NCBI GenBank assembly: GCA_039920665.1
Contig: JBDSDH010000136.1
Location: forward strand, 1-64,000
Source: WLMZ01 sp039920665
GTDB lineage: Bacteria > Actinomycetota > Acidimicrobiia > Acidimicrobiales > Ilumatobacteraceae
Direction of reading: 5' to 3'
DNA length: 64,000 bases
Every line of letters begins with the position of its first letter. Positions within the stretch are counted from its first letter, which is position 1. The translations under genes were made by a program, and so were the position numbers. Below the pieces are notes generated by a model. It did not search any database. It had not been told where the DNA came from and was given only the letters and a program-made list of their open reading frames with translations. This document shows, in pieces, positions 26,897 to 35,124 of this stretch.

Positions 26897-27840
26897 GGGA
26901 GCTGAATTGCGCTCGTGGTGACAGAGTTGTCCCGGCCTCGGGGTGCAGCTTCGCTCTCAGATTCGTAGTGACGAAGGAAGAGCTCCTCAAGCGTCGGGGG
27001 CGCGCTCGTCAGGCTGATCAGGGTGCCGCGAGTGAGTGCCGTGATCGCAGCGTCGAGATGGACGTTGTCGACCGAGAAGTGAGTGCGATTGCCGTCGGTG
27101 ATGATCCCGCTGACTCCGTCGAGTCCAGCGAGGTCGACCGATCGCTGCGTCACCGCTGAGACCGACGTTCTCGTGACGTGACGAAGCTCGGCGAGCGTGC
27201 CAGTCTCGACCGTTCGGCCGGAGCGGATGATGCTGATCCGGTCGCACAGTGCTTCGACCTCGGCCAAGATGTGACTCGACAGCAGCACCGTGCCGCCATC
27301 TCGCCGCACATCGCGGATGCAATCCTCGAACACGTCCTCCATCAGCGGATCGAGTCCGGACGTCGGCTCGTCGAGGATCAGCAGTTCGACGTCCGACGCA
27401 AGCGCAGCGATCAGGCCGACCTTCTGGCGGTTGCCCTTCGAGTACGTGCGGGCCCTCTTCGTCGGGTCGAGCTCGAACCGCTCGATGAGCTCGTCGCGCT
27501 TGCGCTGGTTCGTCTGACCGCGCAGCCGACCGAACAGGTCGATGATCTCGCCGCCGGTGAGCTTTGGCCACAGGGTCACGTCGCCGGGAACGTAGGCGAG
27601 ACGGCGGTGAAGGTCGACGGCATCGATCCACGGGTCGCCACCGAACAGGCGAGCCGTGCCGACATCGATGCGCAGCAGGCCGAGCAAGACCCGGATCGCG
27701 GTCGACTTCCCGGCACCATTCGGCCCGAGGAATCCGTGCACCTCCCCAGCAGACACCGTGAGGTCGAGCCCGTCAAGCGCTCGCGTCGCTCCGAACGACT
27801 TCCCAACCCCCCGCATGTTGATGATCGCTTCGGTCACCAC
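26893..27840 (-). CDS. ABC exporter ATP-binding protein (DrrA-like)
   Basis: A 315-aa ATPase. Walker A is FLGPNGAGKSTAIRVLLGLL, the signature region is YSKGNRQKVGLIAALASDVELLILDEPTSGLDP, and the switch His is in VLLSSHILAEVEALCDRI. The signature SKGNRQK is the variant common in drug/antibiotic exporters. The C-terminal 90 residues form the DrrA-type extension (ending in an L-E-E-L-F motif, TLEELFLRHYE). Two palindromic operator-like sites lie 36-73 bp upstream. It is cotranscribed with the permease gene. Confidence 0.93.
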   Translation of the reverse strand: MVTEAIINMRGVGKSFGATRALDGLDLTVSAGEVHGFLGPNGAGKSTAIRVLLGLLRIDVGTARLFGGDPWIDAVDLHRRLAYVPGDVTLWPKLTGGEIIDLFGRLRGQTNQRKRDELIERFELDPTKRARTYSKGNRQKVGLIAALASDVELLILDEPTSGLDPLMEDVFEDCIRDVRRDGGTVLLSSHILAEVEALCDRISIIRSGRTVETGTLAELRHVTRTSVSAVTQRSVDLAGLDGVSGIITDGNRTHFSVDNVHLDAAITALTRGTLISLTSAPPTLEELFLRHYESESEAAPRGRDNSVTTSAIQLP

Positions 27841-27875
27841 GATTCCTTGCCGTCAGCAGCGCGAGGCGCTCGGGC

Positions 27876-27913
27876 TGAACACGTGTTCACTGCACTATTT
27901 GAGCACATGCTCA
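27876..27913. promoter_or_regulatory. Pair of palindromic operators upstream of the ABC exporter
   Basis: TGAACACGTGTTCA (27876-27889) is a perfect 14-bp palindrome. TGAGCACATGCTCA (27900-27913) is the same motif with a mismatched centre. Both fit TGARCAYRTGYTCA and are centred 24 bp apart, a layout typical of TetR-family dimers. They sit 36-73 bp before the ATPase start codon. No regulator gene is adjacent: the neighbouring stretch is the decayed region, so the regulator may have been lost or moved. Confidence 0.65.
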
Positions 27914-27995
27914 GCCAACCCGACGACGACATCAGGCTCGCCTGGCGGCCGGGGAAACAACCGATGAAGGGATGGTGACCCGTGGACGCTTGACG

Positions 27996-28690
27996 TCAGG
28001 GGGCGAGTGCGGCCAGCACGTCGCGGGTAGCACCGGCAACGATCGCATCCCGAGTCCGATCGCGTGGAACACGGCATTGCCGATGGCGCCCCCCACAATG
28101 CCGATCGCCGGTTCGCCGGCACCCCATGCGACCTTTTCAGGGTGGTCGATCAGGATCGTCTCGATCGATATCGGCGTCTCGTTGAACTTCAGTACCGGAT
28201 ACTGCATCTTGTACACGGAGAACTGTGGGTTTCGCTCCCAGACCGTCGAAGTAACGCCCCTCGCGTCGAACTGGACCTCCTCTTTCAGCGTTCGGCTGAT
28301 GGCCTGGACCACATTGCCCTCGATCTGGTTCCGCAACCCGTCCGGGTTGATGATCAGACCGCAGTCGTGCGCAACGACCACCTTGCCGACCTGGATCAGC
28401 CCAGTCGTTCTGCTGACTGTCACCTCCAGGTCAGTCGCGACGTACGCCTCGACGACCTCGTACCGGTGGAACGCGAGACCCGCACCAACGCCGTCGATTC
28501 CCTGCGGGCGGGTGAGCCAAGCCGGGCGAAGTGCCTCTACCACGGCGATCGCCCTTGGATCGGTCAGATGCGCGAACCGCACCCCGAGGTCGTCGAGGCC
28601 GGCGGCGGCGGCCAACTCCCCCAGGAAGGATTCGTTTGCGAACGAGTTCGAGTTGCCTCCGAGTGATCGCAGTGCGGTCGACCGGCGCCA
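27996..28690 (-). pseudogene. C-terminal remnant of a molybdopterin hydroxylase large subunit (isoquinoline 1-oxidoreductase beta/CoxL type)
   Basis: About 230 residues match the last third of xanthine-dehydrogenase-family large subunits: SFANESFLGELAAAAGLDDL, TTGLIQVGKVVVAHDCGLIINPDGLRNQIEG (family pattern V-V-D-x-G-x-x-I-N-P), IEGNVVQAI and WGAGEPAIGIVGGAIGNAVF (family G-x-G-E-P). No N-terminal two thirds exist. Near the 3' end the frame shifts: the reading frame around SLPVLPAT loses homology, while another frame reads RDVLAALAP and stops at 27996. The 5' break at about 28690 abuts the next remnant exactly. It is a truncated, frameshifted pseudogene. Confidence 0.7.
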
Positions 28691-29100
28691 CGAGCGGACT
28701 GTGCACCCCCGTACCAACGCGGCGCAACCCGCCCCCAACCCTGCGACATCGGCGCCTACCAGAGCGACCTGACGCCGCCCGTCTGGCGGATCGAGGGCTT
28801 CTATCAGCCGGTGTCGACATGAATGGTGTCGGGAACACCGTCAAGGCCGGCAGCACCGTCCCGCTCAAATTCGAAGTGTTCGCCGGGACCGAGCTCACGA
28901 CAACCGAAGCCATTGATGCGACCCTCACAGTCCAGGAAATCAGTTGCACCAACGGTGTAATCGACGCCATCGAAGTGCTCTCCGCGACAGGCGGCACACT
29001 CCTGCGCTACGACACGGCCTCAGGTCAGTTCATCCAGAACTGGAACCCCGACGATTTCGCCGGCCTCGACGGTCTCGTCGAGATCATCGCTCTCACCTGA
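28691..29100 (+). pseudogene. C-terminal remnant of a secreted beta-helix/PxKF-domain protein, frameshifted
   Basis: From 28691 one frame reads CAPPYQRGATRPQPCDIGAYQ, the end of a right-handed parallel beta-helix 'choice-of-anchor' region (usual R-P-Q-x-x-x-C-D-I-G-A-x-E), then WRIEGFYQPV. A GT duplication at 28811-28814 shifts the frame; in the new frame NTVKAGSTVPLKFEVFAG continues the PxKF domain. It ends in NWNPDDFAGLDG... at 29100, short of a full domain. No upstream part exists. This is a broken piece of a large cell-surface protein. Confidence 0.65.
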
Positions 29101-29224
29101 CAAAGCACCACCCTCGAGCGCACATCAACGCGCCGCCCCGAACGACAGCCGTGACGACGGAGCCAACCCGCCCCCATCGGTGCCTCCGCACTTGCTTGAT
29201 TCCTGCCGCGAGTAAGGGTGTCCG

Positions 29225-29640
29225 TCAAGGCCGCGGAGCATGCCAGCCATGTCCGCCATTGCGGAACGATCCGGTCGCCGCGTTCCACGCCGCACGCGAG
29301 GCCGCGGCTGTCACGATCACGGTCTGGCCAGCCTGATGATCAGTTGGTGGGATCAGAGCCGGTGCTGCCGGTTCGATTTCTGCAGCGCTCACGCCGGAGG
29401 GGTAGAGCCGAATCCAGGCAATCAAGTTGGCGACCCGGCACCAGGCGTCGATCGTCTCGCTCACCGGTTGATGCGTTCGAATGACCACAGCATCGTCGCA
29501 TCGAGCCGACGCGTTGAGGTTGACTGCCGCGAATGTCACGACAGTGCTCGGTGGGCTGGGACAACCGATGTAGGCATTCAGGCCAGACATGAACGTCCGA
29601 GCGTCGTCGACGGTCTCGACATCCTAAAACGTGATCGAAG
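29225..29640 (-). pseudogene. Possible remnant of a secreted sensor-like domain
   Basis: On the minus strand a frame resembles extracellular PknH-like sensor lipoproteins: SLASITF, then DVETVDDARTFMSGLNAYIGCP (the usual F-x-x-A-x-x-A-x-x-F-x-x-x and a cysteine), then VIRTHQPVSETIDAWCRVANLIAWIRLYPSG. A TAG at 29624-29626 interrupts it, and upstream the frame changes. No signal peptide is found. It is listed as a probable decayed gene, but a real short gene starting at 29590 cannot be excluded. Confidence 0.35.
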
Positions 29641-30068
29641 CGAGACTCTGCCGCCCCGAAACGTACTCAGGTCGGTTGCTGAAGGCTGGCGCGACGGGAA
29701 CCTCATCGGCGCCATCTGCGACTCTCCAGACTCGCCAATGAAGGTTCGACGTCCGAAGCCCACCTGTCGGTTCCAAAATATTCCTGCTCCAAGGTTTCCA
29801 CGGTCCCGCAGAAGGCACTGATGCCTCGCCTCGGGGACGCACTGCGGATTCGCTGTGCGGTCCTGCTGGGTGTTCGGTCTACAGCGGCTGCCAAACGGTC
29901 GGCGACCAGTTCCGCCAATGGCGGCCTCAAACCAGCAAGGCTTCTGGGTCCGCCTGAACCTCGACCTTTCCACCTTGTGTTGCACGGTGCCGGAAAATCC
30001 TGTGCACCTGGCGGAGATCTCAGCTCCGACAATGGTGGACGAACTACCGCTGAGCTGGGCTTTTGTTG
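29641..30068. other. Non-coding or decayed stretch before the tRNA
   Basis: No frame here has convincing domain homology. On the minus strand short stretches look protein-like (for example LAELVADRLAAAVDRT) but switch frame. Base composition is slightly more AT-rich than the neighbouring genes (for example TTCCAAAATATTCCTG near 29772). I see no integrase or attachment-site repeat of the tRNA 3' end. Confidence 0.4.
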
Positions 30069-30141
30069 TGGGCGATACCGGTCTCGAACCGATGACCTCT
30101 ACGGTGTGAACGTAGCGCTCTACCAACTGAGCTAATCGCCC
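30069..30141 (-). tRNA. tRNA-Val(CAC)
   Basis: Read on the minus strand: acceptor GGGCGAT pairs with ATCGCCC, then discriminator A. The D arm is GCTCAGTTGGTAGAGC, the anticodon arm CTACG-TTCACAC-CGTAG with anticodon CAC, variable loop AGGTC, and T arm GGTTCGAGACC. All stems close. CCA is not encoded (the next bases are CAA). It decodes GUG, a codon likely to be common in this GC-rich genome. Confidence 0.97.
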
Positions 30142-30238
30142 GAAGGCGAGCCGTATGGTAGCAGCGAGTGGTCAGCTCCTCCACCTGCGAACTCGCAGCC
30201 AGAACGGGGGAACGACGGCTCCGCTACGGTCGGGACGC

Positions 30239-31636
30239 ATGCGCACGTGTCGGGGCCGAGTGGCCAGTTTGCTCGTGGTCGGCGCGCTCATCAACGGCGG
30301 GTGCTCCTCCGACGACTCCAGCGACCAGTCCAATTCGATCGCATCGCCTGTCGCTACGGCGGTGACTGCGGAGTCGGCCGACTCGGTCCCCGACATCGGG
30401 CTGCCGGATACGCCGGCCGGTCGCCAGCTGTCGTGGGTGCTTGCCCGTGGCGCGACCGCCACGATCAATGACGTGATCGCTCACTTCGATCCGTCGTTCC
30501 TGACGGCCGTTCCAGCGAGCGACGTCCTTCCGATCCTGCAGTCGATGGGCATGATCACCCTCGTCAGCGTCGGCCCGACAAACAATACAGGCCTCACGGC
30601 CGTGCTCAGATCCAGCGACGGCGCGCTGCTGCAGGCGACGATCGCCGTCCGAGCTGACAGCCCGAATCTGGTCACAGGGTTGACCCTCGCTCCCGTTGAA
30701 CTGCCCGTCGCTCCGACAACATGGGCCGAGGTCGACACCCGCCTCGATCGGCTGGCGGCCACGACATCGATGCTCGCCGCCGAAGTGGCCGACGATACCT
30801 CGTTCGTCGTCGCCCACGAACGCGCGACCGACCAACCGGGGGCGATCGGTTCGGCGGTCGATCTGTACGTGCTCGGCATGCTCAGCGACCGCATTGCATC
30901 CGGAGATCTTGCGTGGGATGACGAACTGACGATCACCTCGTCCAACCGCAGCGTGCCGTCCGGCCACCTGCAGGATCGACCGGACGGCTCGACCGTCACG
31001 ATCCGCGAGGCGGCAGAGTTGATGATGTCGATCTCCGACGACACCGCCACCGACCTCCTGATCGACGCGGTCGGGCGCGATCTGGTCGAGCAGGCCCTTG
31101 CGCCGATGGGGATGGGCGAAGCATCCCAGACACTGACCTTGCCACTGTTGAAAACCCGCGAATTCTTCATCCTCACATGGGCCAGCAATCAAGCTGAGCG
31201 CGACGCCTACATCGCCGCCGGCGCCGACAAGCGACGACAGATCTTGGCGTCGCTGCCCGCGGATCTGCCTTCGACCGCCCTCGTCGATCCGACCCGACCG
31301 ACGGCGATCGACGGCATCGAATGGTTCGCCTCAGCGAGCGAAATGGCTCGCGCTCAACTGTGGGTCGACAGCCAGCGCGGACTGCCGGGTCAGGAGCCGT
31401 TGGAGCAGATCCTCGGCGCCAACCCTGGAATCGATCTCGACCCTGCGGAGTGGACCACCGCCACCTTCAAAGGTGGCAGCGAACCGGGCGTGGTTGCGAT
31501 GTCATGGCTGCTGACTCGATTCGACGGACGCCGGTTCGTCGTCTCGATCATCGCCAACGACGCGACTTCACCGGTCGACGAGCGTGATGCGACCGCGATT
31601 GCGACCGGCATCATCGATCTGCTCGCAACGACCTGA
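30239..31636 (+). CDS. Beta-lactamase-fold lipoprotein, degenerate active site
   Basis: A 465-aa lipoprotein. Residues 1-22 end in lipobox LINGGC (Cys22), followed by a Ser/Asp-rich linker. The N-terminal half (60-160) is an NTF2-like accessory domain. The C-terminal half is a class-A beta-lactamase-like fold (IREAAELMMSISDDTATDLLID, then FKGGSEPGVVAMSWLL). In active relatives the nucleophile box is GST-F-K-LYVLG with S-x-x-K. Here it is GSAVDLYVLG (Ser205, Asp208): the general-base lysine is replaced by Asp. The S-D-N box is SDD and K-T/S-G is KGG. Hydrolysis is therefore doubtful; a binding or structural role in the cell envelope fits better. Confidence 0.85.
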   Translation: MRTCRGRVASLLVVGALINGGCSSDDSSDQSNSIASPVATAVTAESADSVPDIGLPDTPAGRQLSWVLARGATATINDVIAHFDPSFLTAVPASDVLPILQSMGMITLVSVGPTNNTGLTAVLRSSDGALLQATIAVRADSPNLVTGLTLAPVELPVAPTTWAEVDTRLDRLAATTSMLAAEVADDTSFVVAHERATDQPGAIGSAVDLYVLGMLSDRIASGDLAWDDELTITSSNRSVPSGHLQDRPDGSTVTIREAAELMMSISDDTATDLLIDAVGRDLVEQALAPMGMGEASQTLTLPLLKTREFFILTWASNQAERDAYIAAGADKRRQILASLPADLPSTALVDPTRPTAIDGIEWFASASEMARAQLWVDSQRGLPGQEPLEQILGANPGIDLDPAEWTTATFKGGSEPGVVAMSWLLTRFDGRRFVVSIIANDATSPVDERDATAIATGIIDLLATT

Positions 31637-32290
31637 TCAGTTGGAGTCGAGACGGATGCAGATGTTGCCCATGCCCTGCCGGTCGCGGTGCAATTCAGTC
31701 CCTTGGGGGCACATCGACTCCACCGGCTGCAGGTCGGCGACGACACCGTCGTACGGTCCGCTGCACAGGACTTCCTTGGCGTCGCCGTTGCCGAGAATGT
31801 CGACGCACGACCCGACTTGCATCAGGTTGTCCGGCGCACGTTCACTCCCCTGCTTGGTGAGTGCAGCATTGACGAGCACGAACGCAATTCCGGCGACCGC
31901 GATTCCGAGCATGAACCGCCACGGGAACCTCGCCGGAGTGGCCGGCGGCTCGAAGAACACCCGACCAGCCGCACCGTGGCGGGGCCGGTCATCGGTGGCC
32001 GTGAACGACGACGCCGATCCCGACGTTCGGGCCGAACCGGGTTCACCATTCGAACCGTGACCGTTGCTGCTTCGCTGGCTGGTGCGACCTCGCGACTGCG
32101 CATCGTAGACCGCTCGCCGCGCAGGATCCGACAGCACCCGCCATGCCTCGTTGATCTGGGCCATCCGAACAGCCGATGCGTCTCCGTTGCGGTCCGGGTG
32201 ATGCTGACGAGCCAAGCGTCGATAGGCGACACGAATCTCTTCGCGAGTGGCGCCGAAAGACACTCCCAGGCGCTCGTAGTGATCACTCAC
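31637..32290 (-). CDS. Membrane-anchored DnaJ-domain protein with extracytoplasmic Cys domain
   Basis: A 217-aa protein. Residues 1-65 are a J domain (DHYERLGVSFGATREEIRVAYRRLARQHHPDRNG) with the HPD motif required to stimulate DnaK. Residues 70-110 are a Ser/Gly/Asn-rich linker. One membrane span follows (WRFMLGIAVAGIAFVLVNAAL). The C-terminal 70 residues contain four cysteines (GSCVDI, EVLCSGPYDG, SMCPQGT and NICIRL), matching the pattern of LppU/septum-formation-type domains. The GTG start at 32290 overlaps the DUF2087 stop. The combination would put a J domain inside and the Cys domain outside. Confidence 0.85.
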   Translation of the reverse strand: MSDHYERLGVSFGATREEIRVAYRRLARQHHPDRNGDASAVRMAQINEAWRVLSDPARRAVYDAQSRGRTSQRSSNGHGSNGEPGSARTSGSASSFTATDDRPRHGAAGRVFFEPPATPARFPWRFMLGIAVAGIAFVLVNAALTKQGSERAPDNLMQVGSCVDILGNGDAKEVLCSGPYDGVVADLQPVESMCPQGTELHRDRQGMGNICIRLDSN

Positions 32291-32832
32291 GGTTCGACGG
32301 TACCGCCGGAGCGCCAATACTGCCCGGCGTCGCGGTCCAGGACCCCTTCGTCCACCATGTGTCGCCGCAGGGCGGCCGTGTCGGGATGGAATCGGCCGAG
32401 GATGAGGTTCACCATCGCCTCGCTGTAGCGCCGGCCGATGTCGAAATTCTGGGCCATCCAGTCGAGCAGGATCCGTCGCTTGCCCGCAGCAACCGGGATC
32501 TGGGTGATCCGGCCATCTGTGACGAAGGCTCGCATCACCTTGCGGCTCACTTCATCGAGATCGTCGAACTCGCCGGTGTCGGGCTTCGCCAGCGCAGCCC
32601 GAGCGGCGGTGCTGAACGCAGCGCCAAGCACGAACAGACCACCGTCGTCACCGCCGACGACCAACCCACCGCTGACCAGTCGACCGAGCGCCTTCGCTGC
32701 CGCTGTCGTGGTGAGCCCGGTTGCGTGCGCGACCTGATCTCGGGTCGTCGCGCCAAGCTCGAGCGCCGCGAAACAACGACGGCGATCGTCGTCGGCAAGG
32801 AGACCGATGATGCCGGCCGCGTCGAGGCCCAC
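32287..32832 (-). CDS. DUF2087-family helix-turn-helix protein
   Basis: GTG at 32832 gives 181 aa. An N-terminal winged-helix-like region (LADDDRRRCFAALELGATTRDQVAHATGLTTTAAAKALGRLVSGG) is followed by the C-terminal DUF2087 element: RKVMRAFVTDGRITQIPVAAGKRRILLDWMAQNFDIGRRYSE, matching the F-x-x-[DG]-G-x-L-x-x-x-P-x-K-x-x-K-R-x-x-x-L pattern. It is likely a transcription regulator. It lies between the D-2-hydroxyacid dehydrogenase gene and the dnaJ-like gene, and its stop overlaps the latter's GTG. Confidence 0.82.
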   Translation of the reverse strand: MGLDAAGIIGLLADDDRRRCFAALELGATTRDQVAHATGLTTTAAAKALGRLVSGGLVVGGDDGGLFVLGAAFSTAARAALAKPDTGEFDDLDEVSRKVMRAFVTDGRITQIPVAAGKRRILLDWMAQNFDIGRRYSEAMVNLILGRFHPDTAALRRHMVDEGVLDRDAGQYWRSGGTVEP

Positions 32833-32834
32833 GA

Positions 32835-33767
32835 TCAGTACCCCAGGTCGTGATCGATCAGGCCGAGCAGCTCCTCGCCCTTGGAATAGCGACGGACGTT
32901 GGCCGAGATTCGAGCCGACAGCAGCGGCACGGCCATGTCCGGGGTGTTGCCCACGTGGGGGGTGATGATGCAGTTGTTCATCGACCACAAAGGGTGCTCG
33001 GGCGGAAGCGGCTCGGGGTGGGTCACGTCGAGCCCGGCCCCGCCGATGATGTTGTTCTCGAGCGCCCAGACGAGATCGTCGGTGACGATGTGGGCGCCGC
33101 GGGCGAGATTGATCAACCAGGCGTGGGGCTCCATCATCTCCAGTTCGTCGCGAGAGATCATGCCCTGGGTGTCGGGGGTGAGCGGGAGTGCGAGCACCAC
33201 CAGGTCGGCGCCCGGCAAGCAGTCGGCATATCGGTCGGCCTCGACGACGACATCGGCGCTGTCCATCTCCTGGACCCTGTTGCGGACCACGGTGACGTGG
33301 CAGTCGAACGGTCGCAGCAGCTTGAGCAGGGCTTCGGCGATGCCGCCGCCGCCGAGGATGGTGACCCGCGCGCCGAACAGATTGGTGCCGCGAGGTTTGG
33401 TCCACTGCGACGCTCGCATGTAGTCGCCGAGGCCGCGCATACCGGCCAGAGCCATGGTCAATGCGAGTTCGGCACACGGTTCGGCGTACACACCCTTGCC
33501 GCAGGTCCACGTGCGGTCCGCATCGACCAGGTGAACGACGTTCTCGATCCCGGCGAAGGGCAGCTGCACCCAATCGATGTGGTTGGCGTCGTGGAGCACG
33601 TCCTCGAGCTCATCGGCCTTGCGGCCATCGGCCCAGACCAACGCTTGTGCGTCGGCCACCTCGGCCAGATCGACAACTTCACCACCCCCCTCGTGGATGG
33701 CATCGGCCATCCAGGTAGGAGCGGTAGACGGCCCGAGCGCGACACGGGGCGCGTTGGTACTTGGCAT
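32835..33767 (-). CDS. D-isomer-specific 2-hydroxyacid dehydrogenase
   Basis: NAD(P)-dependent oxidoreductase of D-2-hydroxyacids, 310 aa. The cofactor loop is VTILGGGGIAEALLKLLRPF, catalytic Arg in INLARGAHIV, Asp/Glu in GLDVTHPEPLPPEHPLW and catalytic His in IITPHVGNTP. All four are present. Start ATG at 33767 was chosen because residues added by an upstream start are non-homologous. The substrate is not evident. It precedes the DUF2087 gene by 2 bp and follows the amine oxidase gene by 13 bp. Confidence 0.92.
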   Translation of the reverse strand: MPSTNAPRVALGPSTAPTWMADAIHEGGGEVVDLAEVADAQALVWADGRKADELEDVLHDANHIDWVQLPFAGIENVVHLVDADRTWTCGKGVYAEPCAELALTMALAGMRGLGDYMRASQWTKPRGTNLFGARVTILGGGGIAEALLKLLRPFDCHVTVVRNRVQEMDSADVVVEADRYADCLPGADLVVLALPLTPDTQGMISRDELEMMEPHAWLINLARGAHIVTDDLVWALENNIIGGAGLDVTHPEPLPPEHPLWSMNNCIITPHVGNTPDMAVPLLSARISANVRRYSKGEELLGLIDHDLGY

Positions 33768-33780
33768 GATGCCCGAAAAG

Positions 33781-35124
33781 CTAGTCGGTGTCCAGCAGCC
33801 GCGCGGCAACGAGTTCGCCGGATTCAACTGCGCCCTCGAGGTAGCCGGTCCATGTCGCTGTGTGCTCACCTGCGAGATGGATCACGCCGTGCTGCTCACG
33901 CAGCACCCGCCAGAACCGGGTGATCTCTCCCGGTCGGTAGACCGCGTAACTGCCGCCGAAGAAGCTCTCACGGGACCACGCCTGTGAGAATCCACCGATC
34001 GATGATGGCAGGTCGGGATACATCTCGCGCTCGCTCGACTCCATTGCCGCCATCCGGTCCGGCTCACTCAGAGCGGCCAGATTGCGGCCACCATCGCCGC
34101 CGGTGTACGCCATCAGGATCCCGGCACCGCCGGGACCTGCGGTGCTCGCGGTCGGCTCGTACACCCGTTGCGCCCGACCCTCGGTGGTGGCGTAACCGCC
34201 GGGCCACGGGCGGCTCGGGTACTGCAATGCGGTCTTGGTGACAGTCCCGTAGCCGAGACCGTGAATCGCTGCGTCGAGTTCACCGCTCAAGGGTGGCAAG
34301 AATTCGACTTCGCGAAGTCCATGCAGCGATGTCGCCAGCACGACGACGTCAGCCTCGTGGACACCGGCTGCCGTTTCCACGCGGACGCCACCATGAGGGA
34401 GCACCTCGACCGTCGAGATCGGCTCGTTCAGTCGGATCGTGGCGGGTGGCAATTCGGCTGCGAGCGCCATCGAGATCGAACTGACGCCACCACCCGCCAT
34501 CCGCTGGGCCTCGACTGCGCCGTGTTCGCTGTCGCACTCGGCATACACCTTGCGCTGTTGAGCAATGAACAGCAACGACACCTCGGCCGGCTCAGATGCG
34601 AACTCGCCCTCCATGTTTCGTTGGGCGAACAAGCGAGCGAGGGTGCCGAGCTGCAACTCCTCGATCAGGTCGGCGACGCTCAAGGCGTCGTACCGGGCGG
34701 CCTCGGGATGGAGTTCGGGATGTGAAGCCAGGCCGATGCCGGCCGAAATCTCGGCAATCCGATCTTCGAACCGGTCGAGATCCACACCGAGTTGCGGGTC
34801 GACCCGGTCCATATCGGCCGGACCGAGCAGCCGGCCGCTGCGGAACAACCAGCGGCGCACAGCCGTCCAGGTCGTGCGCTGGTCGTCGACCTCGAGGCCG
34901 AACCGATCGATCAAGCCGTGGATCCGGTGATGGACCGTGTCGACCCATTCCGCTCCCGCCTCGGCGTGTTGGCCGTGGGCGAACGGGTCCGACCGGGTGA
35001 AGGTCCGCCCGCCGACACGACCGGTGGCCTCCAACACGACCACCTCCCACCCGCCGGCGACGAGCAGATCCGCTGTCGTCAGACCGGCGAGGCCCGCGCC
35101 GACAACAATTGCTCGCCGGGTCAT
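33781..35124 (-). CDS. Flavin-dependent amine oxidase
   Basis: FAD-dependent monoamine/polyamine oxidase, 447 aa. N-terminal dinucleotide fold: RRAIVVGAGLAGLTTADLLVAGG, then VVVLEATGRVGGRT and the R-x-G-G-R-x-[FW]-T box. The FAD C-terminal box is IHLAGEHTATWTGYLEGAVESGELVA. It would oxidise polyamines or their acetyl forms to aldehydes, H2O2 and ammonia. It is encoded directly after potC on the same strand, consistent with use of imported polyamines. The start ATG (35122-35124) is the last step of an 11-bp repeat ladder described separately. Confidence 0.9.
   Translation of the reverse strand: MTRRAIVVGAGLAGLTTADLLVAGGWEVVVLEATGRVGGRTFTRSDPFAHGQHAEAGAEWVDTVHHRIHGLIDRFGLEVDDQRTTWTAVRRWLFRSGRLLGPADMDRVDPQLGVDLDRFEDRIAEISAGIGLASHPELHPEAARYDALSVADLIEELQLGTLARLFAQRNMEGEFASEPAEVSLLFIAQQRKVYAECDSEHGAVEAQRMAGGGVSSISMALAAELPPATIRLNEPISTVEVLPHGGVRVETAAGVHEADVVVLATSLHGLREVEFLPPLSGELDAAIHGLGYGTVTKTALQYPSRPWPGGYATTEGRAQRVYEPTASTAGPGGAGILMAYTGGDGGRNLAALSEPDRMAAMESSEREMYPDLPSSIGGFSQAWSRESFFGGSYAVYRPGEITRFWRVLREQHGVIHLAGEHTATWTGYLEGAVESGELVAARLLDTD

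Noticed and set aside
29821..30135. A 104-aa rightward frame ending YRSRTDDLYGVNVALYQLS
   Set aside because: It is the antisense translation of tRNA-Val and its flank. Such strings are a known false-gene pattern over tRNAs.
27996..30141. Prophage or insertion sequence beside the tRNA
   Set aside because: No transposase, integrase, terminal repeats or tRNA-end duplication seen; only decayed host-type genes.
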